Positions 58,701 through 64,000 of a DNA stretch of 64,000 nt are shown piece after piece; within the stretch, counting starts at the first letter, position 1, and every line of letters starts with the position of its first letter. This DNA comes from Hamiltosporidium tvaerminnensis (lineage: Eukaryota > Microsporidia > Dubosqiidae). A model generated the notes under the pieces. It saw nothing but the letters and a program-made list of their open reading frames with translations, was not told the origin of the DNA and searched no databases. Location: NCBI GenBank assembly GCA_022605425.2, contig CM061255.1, positions 1 through 64,000 of the forward strand, in the 5' to 3' direction. Made by a program: the position numbers and the translations under genes.

Positions 58701-61144
58701 ACTGTTAAGTTAAACACATACCTCCCTTTACTAACATCACTCTCCTCATCCAAACAGAAATAACCAACCCTCATAAATTGAAACTTATCCTCTATTTTAA
58801 CACCCTTTAAATCCTCTATTCTTATTTTACCTTTAAATATATTTAACCCTCCATTCTCATAATCATACATTCTTATTTCTACTTCTTTATATTCTTCTTC
58901 CTTAACCCAATGGACATACTTCTTAGCCTTACACAGGCACTTCTCAACAACAAGACAGGGGGTGTTATTAGTATATGTGTTAGGGTTAGTGTTAGGGTTA
59001 GTGTTAGGGTTAGGGTTAGGGTTAGTATTACTTATATCCTTAGTATTACTTATATCCTTAGTATTACTAATACTTAGATTACTTATAGTATTACTTATAT
59101 TATCATTATTACTAACACTCCCCTCACTATCCTCACACTCTATCATACCTTTGTATTTTATTGTACAGTAACCATACAATCCCATACACCTGTCCTTAGA
59201 CAATCTATAAAAATTACTTCCTCCTTCTAAATTAAAGTCTTTATTTTCTATGAAACATATTTCTGAGTTAGAGGGTGTTATAGTATAACCAAGAAGGGAA
59301 GAGGCTTTATCATAAAGGGTATTGTTATTAGATAGATTGTTAACAGGGTGTTGTTCTATATGGTTGTTAATAACACCCTGTTGTTTATTAGTACTGTTAT
59401 TAACACCCTTTTGATTATGTATACTGTCTTTAACACCCTGTTGTTTATTAATACTATCATTAACACCCTCTAATTCATTACTCTTATCATTAACACCCTC
59501 CAACCTACTATCACTAACACTCTCCAACCTACTATCACTAACACCCTCCAACCTACTATCATTATCACCCCCCTCTAACACACCCTTATCAACTATCAGT
59601 ACCTTTAACCCTTCTACTACACACATAACCTTCTTACAAATAACACTCAATTCTTCTCTTACAATCCTTTCAAATAATTTCTTATCAATAACAGTATAAG
59701 AGTAAGTAAGACCACACTGTTTAACAAATCTATTAATACTTTCTTTAGTAACACCTCTTCTTCTTAACCCACATATAGTAAATAACCTAGGATCATCCCA
59801 TTTATTATACTTTATACTTAAATCAGTTAATTTTCTTTTACTAAGAATAACACCTTTAATATTTAACCTATTAAATTCCCATTGAAAAGGTTTAAATAAA
59901 TTTAATTCATTTAAAACCCAATAATAGACATTTCTTCTTATAAAGAATTCTCTACTACAAAAACTATGGGTTATATTTTCTATAGAGTCACATATACAAT
60001 GGGTGTAATCATAGGAAGGATATACGTTATATTTATATTTTGTTCTGTAATGACTAACACCCTTTATTATACGGTATGCTACTAAGTCATACATTAAAGG
60101 GTCTGTAGAGTTTAAATCCATTTTTAGTCTTAAACAAGCACTTCCTTCTTTCCATTTACCTTCTATCATTTCCTTAAATAACACCCTATTGGTTTCAATA
60201 GGTCTATCTCTAAAGGGTGAGGGTGTAGGTTTACTAATAGAGGGGTTAGTATTAGGGTTAAGGTTGAGGTTGGGGTTAGTATTAGGGTTAGGGTTAGTAT
60301 TAGGGTTAGGATTAGTAGGGTGTTGTTTGGTAGAATTGGTATTAACACCCTGTTGTTTACTTGATAGATTGTTAACACCCTTATAATTATCAGTACTGTT
60401 ATTAACAGGGTTATAATTACTAGCCTTATCATTAACACCCTGTTGTTTACTTGATAGATTGTTAACACCCTGTTGTTTATTACTACTGTTACTAACAGGG
60501 TTATAATTACCACTACCTATATCACCCTCTAATATATCATTATTACCCTCCACTCCCTCTAATATATCCCTATCATTATCACCCTCTAACATACTATAAC
60601 CTACTCTCCTCCCTTGTCTCATTGTTTCTAAGTCTAAGTGACACACATATGCCTTTCCCTTATCAATAAGCTTAAAAGCATAATCTATAAGAATATCAAA
60701 ATAATCACTAGCATATGTTATTTTAAAAGGTTTAAATCCTAACCATTCTACATCTTTAACAATACTTTTATAAAATTCTTCTTTTTCATTTCTAGGATTC
60801 GTATCATCAAATCTTAAATAAGTAACACCGTTATTTATAAGAGAATATTCAAAACTAAGATTTATTGCTTTTGCATGTCCTAAGTGTAAATAACCGTTGG
60901 GTTCTGGAGGGAATCTTGTTACTGTTAAGGCAGGAGAAGAAGAGAGGTGAGTTGATAGGACAGAAGGGGTGTTTATTGTGTGGTGTATGTTATTAAGCTT
61001 AGAGACTTCACCGATTGAGAGCCAGTTACTGTCAACGTGTGGGTTATGTGGGTTGGATGGATTATGTTTATGTAGGTTGGAGGGATTGTCTCCTAATGGT
61101 TTTTCTCCTATTGGTTTGTCTTTTGTTTTATTTTTGTTTGTCAT
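58679..61144 (-). CDS. GLN4: Glutaminyl-tRNA synthetase with repeat insertions
   Basis: Class I synthetase that charges tRNA-Gln in the cytosol, 821 aa. The catalytic Rossmann domain has FPPEPNGYLHLGHAKA (HIGH motif HLGH at 87-90) and RFDDTNP at 111-117. It resumes at ~310 with YPSYDYTHCICDSIENITHS (376-393) and FNRLNIKGVILSKRKL, where LSKRK (434-438) is the KMSKS equivalent. The anticodon-binding barrels end with KKYVHWV, then RVGYFCLDEESD and FNLTVGLRN, which mark GlnRS rather than GluRS. The N-terminal extension of eukaryotic GlnRS is cut to ~70 polar residues. Three low-complexity insertions interrupt it: ~185-305, ~521-608 and ~675-728. They consist of QQGVNN-, LEGVND- and NPNPNT-type repeats and lie in surface-loop positions, so activity is probably kept. 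The start ATG has ACACCC nine bases upstream. Confidence 0.95.
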   Translation of the reverse strand: MTNKNKTKDKPIGEKPLGDNPSNLHKHNPSNPHNPHVDSNWLSIGEVSKLNNIHHTINTPSVLSTHLSSSPALTVTRFPPEPNGYLHLGHAKAINLSFEYSLINNGVTYLRFDDTNPRNEKEEFYKSIVKDVEWLGFKPFKITYASDYFDILIDYAFKLIDKGKAYVCHLDLETMRQGRRVGYSMLEGDNDRDILEGVEGNNDILEGDIGSGNYNPVSNSSNKQQGVNNLSSKQQGVNDKASNYNPVNNSTDNYKGVNNLSSKQQGVNTNSTKQHPTNPNPNTNPNPNTNPNLNLNPNTNPSISKPTPSPFRDRPIETNRVLFKEMIEGKWKEGSACLRLKMDLNSTDPLMYDLVAYRIIKGVSHYRTKYKYNVYPSYDYTHCICDSIENITHSFCSREFFIRRNVYYWVLNELNLFKPFQWEFNRLNIKGVILSKRKLTDLSIKYNKWDDPRLFTICGLRRRGVTKESINRFVKQCGLTYSYTVIDKKLFERIVREELSVICKKVMCVVEGLKVLIVDKGVLEGGDNDSRLEGVSDSRLESVSDSRLEGVNDKSNELEGVNDSINKQQGVKDSIHNQKGVNNSTNKQQGVINNHIEQHPVNNLSNNNTLYDKASSLLGYTITPSNSEICFIENKDFNLEGGSNFYRLSKDRCMGLYGYCTIKYKGMIECEDSEGSVSNNDNISNTISNLSISNTKDISNTKDISNTNPNPNPNTNPNTNPNTYTNNTPCLVVEKCLCKAKKYVHWVKEEEYKEVEIRMYDYENGGLNIFKGKIRIEDLKGVKIEDKFQFMRVGYFCLDEESDVSKGRYVFNLTVGLRNVV
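58961..59122 (-). repeat. Coding repeat insertion 3 of GLN4, with telomere-like units
   Basis: In-frame insertion of ~54 codons. The plus strand at ~58977-59030 reads GTTAGGGTTAGTGTTAGGG and then three consecutive GGGTTA units, translated on the coding strand as NPNPNPNT and NPNT repeats. The neighbouring 18-bp unit TTACTTATATCCTTAGTA gives DISNTK repeats. Confidence 0.85.
59321..59584 (-). repeat. Coding repeat insertion 2 of GLN4
   Basis: In-frame insertion of ~88 codons. The first part is tandem SDSRLEGV units (27-30 bp, plus-strand CCAACCTACTATCACTAACA). The second part is NKQQGVND-like units of 30-36 bp built on AACACCCTGTTGTTTATTAG. The change from one unit type to the next is abrupt, suggesting repeated local duplications. 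Confidence 0.85.
60230..60592 (-). repeat. Coding repeat insertion 1 of GLN4, with telomere-like units
   Basis: In-frame insertion of ~120 codons between the catalytic fold halves. Its DNA consists of TAACACCCTG units (QQGVN on the coding strand) and, at ~60236-60316 on the plus strand, TTAGGG-type repeats with single-base variants (GGGTTAGTATTAGGGTTAGG). The latter are translated as Asn-Pro, Asn-Thr and Asn-Leu pairs. Confidence 0.85.
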
Positions 61145-61442
61145 TTCTTAGGGTGTCTTGTATCTAAGAAATAAGAAGGAAATGATAAGAAGGAAATGAT
61201 AAGAAGGAAGAGATAAGATAGAAGAGAGAGGAAGGGAGAGATAGGTATATTAGTTAACACCCTTTAATTATCTGTATTGTTATTTTCACCCTTTAATTAT
61301 ATGTATTGTTATTAACACCCTTTAATCATACTACTTATATTTAACACCTTTTAATCATACTACTTATATTTAACACCCTTTTAATTAATATATCTATATA
61401 CTTCCACCCTTTACAGCAGTACTCCAGTATACTAACACCCCC
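61145..61442. repeat. Spacer between DMC1 and GLN4 with short arrays
   Basis: Next to the GLN4 start, AAGAAGGAAATGATA is repeated three times (~61170-61220). From ~61255 to ~61400, four or five units of AACACCCTTTAATTAT or AACACCCTTTAATCATACTA recur every ~30 bases. The GLN4 promoter must lie in this 300-base stretch; the CCC element is the ACACCC just before the ATG. Confidence 0.75.
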
Positions 61443-61620
61443 TTCTATTACATCTATACCCTTATAACCATAACCACTATATCTAACACCCCTTTATCTC
61501 ACTCTACTGCATTATCAATTCCCCCTATTGTTACATCCATACCCCTATAACCCTAACCACTATATCTAACACCCCTTTATCTCACTCTACTGCATTATCT
61601 ATTCCCCCTACTGTTATAGC
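61443..61620. repeat. 83-bp tandem duplication including the 3' end of DMC1
   Basis: The landmark CTCACTCTACTGCATTAT occurs at 61498 and 61581, 83 bases apart. The inner copy carries the last codons and the stop of DMC1 (GGIDNAVE). The outer copy, entirely in the spacer, still encodes the same GGIDNAVE plus stop. Flanking TAACACCCCTTTAT is shared by both. So the end of the gene was copied downstream. Confidence 0.9.
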
Positions 61621-62610
61621 ATAAACAGCCTCTGCCTCAGGAACATCAGGTGAGTCATAAATCTTTGCTACTCTTGTCTCTCCTCTTCCTTTTCTTAAAT
61701 AAATCCTTGTTGTACTAGCATGTGCTAAGACATGACCACCTATTGGTTTCTTAGGATCTGCAACAAAAGAAAGGGTGGCTGAAGGATCTGCCATCATCTG
61801 GTTGGTAATAAAAACCGCCAAATTATATTCTTCACTGATACGTAGAAGTCTACTTAAAAAAGTATTTAATTTCTGTTGTCTTTCTCCCAACTCTCCTCTT
61901 CCAACAAAATCTGTTCTAAACAAAGAAATTACAGAATCTACGATCAATAGTTTGAATTTGTTTGGTTCTTCAATAAATTTATTTGTCAAATGTATCAATA
62001 AATCATTTTGATGTTCTGAGTTGTGTGCTCGTGCATAAATTACATTTTCCAAGGCTTGTTCTGGGTTTAAATCGTATCTAATTGCTATTTCTTTAAGTCT
62101 TTCTGGTCTGAAAGTTCCTTCTGTGTCTATGAATGCAGCTTTGTATGTGGAATTGAGTAGTTGTACGGTTACACAGAGTGTGTGAGAAAGTTGTGTTTTT
62201 CCTGTTCTAAATTCTCCAAATACTTCTGTTATAGCCATAGTTTGTATACCGCCGTTTAAAAGGGTGTCAAAATCTGACGATCCGGTGGATATTTTAAGGA
62301 CTTGTTCTCTTCGACAGTTAAATTGAGAGGCTGTCATAAATGAGGTGGTAGGTGTTAAAGAAGAGTCAAAGAATTTATGGACCGCTTCTTTCATTTTATC
62401 TACTTTTGTTTCACTCATACCTTTGATTTTTATAAGATTACGACGAGTGTGCATTGTTAGTCCTTTCAGTGTACAGATGCCTGCTTGTTTTAGTTTAAGG
62501 ATGTCTTGACTTGCAATACCAAAGTTTGACAGGTCATCGATTGGGTGTAAGGTTTCTTCTTCTGAGTCTTTCATCTGCTCTGAAAGAATTGTTTGTTCTG
62601 TTTCAATCAT
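61582..62610 (-). CDS. DMC1: DMC1-type meiotic strand-exchange recombinase
   Basis: 342-aa RecA/RAD51-family ATPase. It forms filaments on single-stranded DNA and pairs it with the homologous chromosome. Residues ~24-80 hold the helix-hairpin-helix N-domain (GICTLKG, KIKGMSETKV). The ATPase core has Walker A GEFRTGKT (132-139), catalytic Glu in DTEGTF (E164) and Walker B LLIVD (221-225). Loop L2 follows QMMADPSATLSFVADPK. SHTLCVTVQL after Walker A and PIGGHVLAHASTTRIYLRK favour DMC1 over RAD51, which has CHTLAVTCQL and GGNIIAHAS. Length is that of the family (335-345) and all catalytic residues are present. DMC1 works only in meiosis, so the organism probably has or recently had a sexual cycle. 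No CCC lies close to the ATG, unlike its neighbours. RAD51 is the alternative. Confidence 0.93.
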   Translation of the reverse strand: MIETEQTILSEQMKDSEEETLHPIDDLSNFGIASQDILKLKQAGICTLKGLTMHTRRNLIKIKGMSETKVDKMKEAVHKFFDSSLTPTTSFMTASQFNCRREQVLKISTGSSDFDTLLNGGIQTMAITEVFGEFRTGKTQLSHTLCVTVQLLNSTYKAAFIDTEGTFRPERLKEIAIRYDLNPEQALENVIYARAHNSEHQNDLLIHLTNKFIEEPNKFKLLIVDSVISLFRTDFVGRGELGERQQKLNTFLSRLLRISEEYNLAVFITNQMMADPSATLSFVADPKKPIGGHVLAHASTTRIYLRKGRGETRVAKIYDSPDVPEAEAVYAITVGGIDNAVE

Positions 62611-63080
62611 GCGAATTTAAATTTTACATTTATTTATACTTTTATGCATAAACGCATAAATAAATATTTTGCTAAAAAAAAAGTGTTATTAGGTAGTGAA
62701 GAGTTGATGTGGGTAATTCTAGGGATTTAAGGGTTGTATTGGGTAATTCTAGGGAGTGAAGGGTGTATTGGTATTAGGATTGTTAAGTTATAGTCTTTAT
62801 ATATTGTATTAGAAACATAAGCATTTATTAGAAATATAAGTATTTAGATTTATGTTTTTAATAAATATTAGAATCTAGATATTTAATTTTAAGTTAATTA
62901 TAAGGTTTGGATTATAAGTAATTTATAGGTATTTAATTATAAGGTTTCGACTATAAATATTTAAATATAAAACGTTATTATATGTTAGGTTAGGTTAGAG
63001 TATATAATATGATTTATAATTAATTTAATAAAAAACCTTAAATCTTAAACCTTAAAATTTAAAATTTAAAAATAAATTAT
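62611..63080. other. Intergenic upstream of DMC1
   Basis: AT-rich. At ~62695-62770 three G-rich short repeats occur (GGGTAATTCTAGGGA, GAAGGGTGTA), again with G on the plus strand. At ~62790-63060 a run of TTAGATATTTAATTTAA-like low complexity follows. No gene. Confidence 0.5.
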
Positions 63081-63365
63081 TTTAGCCCTTGTATTTGCAT
63101 AAAGGAAATTATTGAGAATGAGTATGCAGAGATAAGAGTGGACACCAGAATAAAAACTCATGTTAAAATTTGGAATAATAGACCCGATATATTTATTTTA
63201 GATAGGAAGATTAGTAAGATTATACTTATTGACTTTCTAATTTGTAAGGTTGTATTTGAATTTTAAAAATACACGAATTAAGAAATATTTAGCTAATGAG
63301 TTAGCTCTTATTTATAAAAGTAGTATTAATTTAATTCTTGTATGCGATAGGTTCGTAACTTATTG
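63081..63365 (+). mobile_element. R2-like retrotransposon relic, endonuclease domain
   Basis: A ~60-codon stop-free stretch without ATG (63081-63264) reads ENEYAEIRVDTRIKTHVKI, then WNNRPDIFILDRK and IILIDFLI. This is the PD-(D/E)XK-like core of the restriction-like endonuclease of R2-type elements. After a stop and frameshift, LANELALIYKSS follows (~63290-63325), the segment that comes just before the part kept at 3974-4389. The same motifs appear, more worn, at 8464-9360 on the minus strand. It is truncated at both ends and non-functional. Confidence 0.7.
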
Positions 63366-63732
63366 ATTTATTATGTACCCTGATATACTCTTTATACGGT
63401 AAAAAAATATAGAAATGAGTATTCATTTCAGATAATATTTTTTAATCTAAAAAGAGGATTTGGTTAAGATTAATGATTAGATTAGATAAATGCATAAAAT
63501 TATTGATGCTTAATGTGGAAAATACATCGTATTTTCCATTTATTAAGTCTTTATTTAATTAGGAAGAAGGTGCAACCAAAAAAATATTTTTAGACTTTAA
63601 TTGTTAAGGAAATAACCAAAATCAAAGCAAGGACTCAAAATATAAAAAATTCAAAAAAAAGAGAAAATATAAAATAAACTTAAGAGGTATAAAGCTTTAA
63701 TTTATTTTTAATTGAGGGCTTATTACTAATAT
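63366..63732. other. Intergenic, nothing recognised
   Basis: AT-rich, no frame or repeat of note. Confidence 0.45.
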
Positions 63733-63942
63733 ATGCTAGACATAAGTTTATTCCTTGTAGGTATATTTACATTTAAAATATATTCATTACTACCTTGTAT
63801 TTTATTTAAAATATATTTATTTTTAGTTTGTATTTTATTTGAAAGATATTCATTATTAGTTTGTATTTTATTTGAACGATTTTCATTATTACTTTGTATT
63901 TTATTAATTTCTGACTTGTCAATACTAGTTTTTCTGGTCTAA
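63733..63942 (+). repeat. 33-bp minisatellite with an in-frame hydrophobic 69-codon ORF
   Basis: The landmark TGTATTTTATTT occurs at 63796, 63829, 63862 and 63895, an exact 33-bp period. Since 33 is a multiple of three, the ATG frame at 63733 encodes an 11-residue repeat (ILFERYSLLVC and variants) and stays open for 69 codons. The product would be almost wholly hydrophobic. I think the open frame is a by-product of the repeat; a short membrane peptide cannot be excluded. Confidence 0.6.
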
Positions 63943-64000
63943 TCTCTTTGTTTTAAAGTTTTACTTTTAAAATAAACCAATTATAATTACATGTAATTAC

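Noticed and set aside
60166-60513. 115-codon Leu/Ile/Thr-rich frame overlapping GLN4
   Set aside because: Alternative frame of the GLN4 repeat insertion; a product of the repeat, not a gene.

Overview
Organism and overall picture. The window starts with 65 perfect copies of AACCCT, so base 1 is a chromosome end and the first ~56 kb is subtelomeric. Base composition is extremely AT-rich. Genes are compact, intron-less and far apart. Recognisable core genes (DMC1-type recombinase, glutaminyl-tRNA synthetase, UBC7/UBE2G-type E2) are short in their conserved parts, and several starts are preceded by a CCC motif typical of microsporidian genes. Together with secreted leucine-rich-repeat (LRR) proteins and many decayed transposons, this points to a microsporidium with a large, gene-poor genome. 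The low-complexity QQGVN-type insertions resemble, from memory, genes of Hamiltosporidium (a Daphnia parasite); this is an inference, not a database result.

Layout. 1-390 telomere. 391-56,300 gene-poor subtelomere. It holds: an R2-like non-LTR retrotransposon C-terminus (3974-4389, +); a secreted-protein family member split by a one-base frameshift in an A-run (5902-7592, -); a second R2-like relic (8464 to ~9700, -); an unidentified coding relic (13053-13990); an intact 1168-aa secreted LRR protein (14901-18407, +); a badly decayed Helitron helicase (~20650-21740, -); an unknown pseudogene (24591-25227, +); a dead paralogue of the 5902-7592 gene (25337-27075, -); copies of a GC-richer interspersed repeat (29085-29345, 38862-39078, plus an end fragment near 37970); a fragment resembling the 5' region of an arthropod LINE (29705-29955); a 7-TM protein (30441-31208, +); an LRR-like gene interrupted by one in-frame TAG (33741-36062, +); a secreted/membrane gene split by a frameshift (40823-42491, +); a retroelement integrase relic (43258-44230, -); and two more expressed-looking genes (50678-52003 and 53400-53975, +).

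56,300-62,610 is the start of the conserved chromosome core. Three housekeeping or meiotic genes lie on the minus strand: DMC1, GLN4 and UBC7. They are separated by, and in GLN4 invaded by, short tandem repeats built on GGGTGTTA/TAACACCC and on TTAGGG-like units. The 3' ends of GLN4 and DMC1 appear to have been tandemly copied into the downstream spacer. 62,611-64,000 is again non-coding, with a third R2-like relic (63081-63365, +) and a 33-bp minisatellite.

How the genes relate. No operon or defence-type system is visible. The subtelomere looks like a nursery and graveyard for secreted (signal peptide) host-interaction proteins and mobile elements. The right end carries conserved functions: meiotic recombination, translation, and ER-associated ubiquitination. 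The most unusual signal is that one family of G-rich short repeats occupies promoters, spacers and coding sequence alike.
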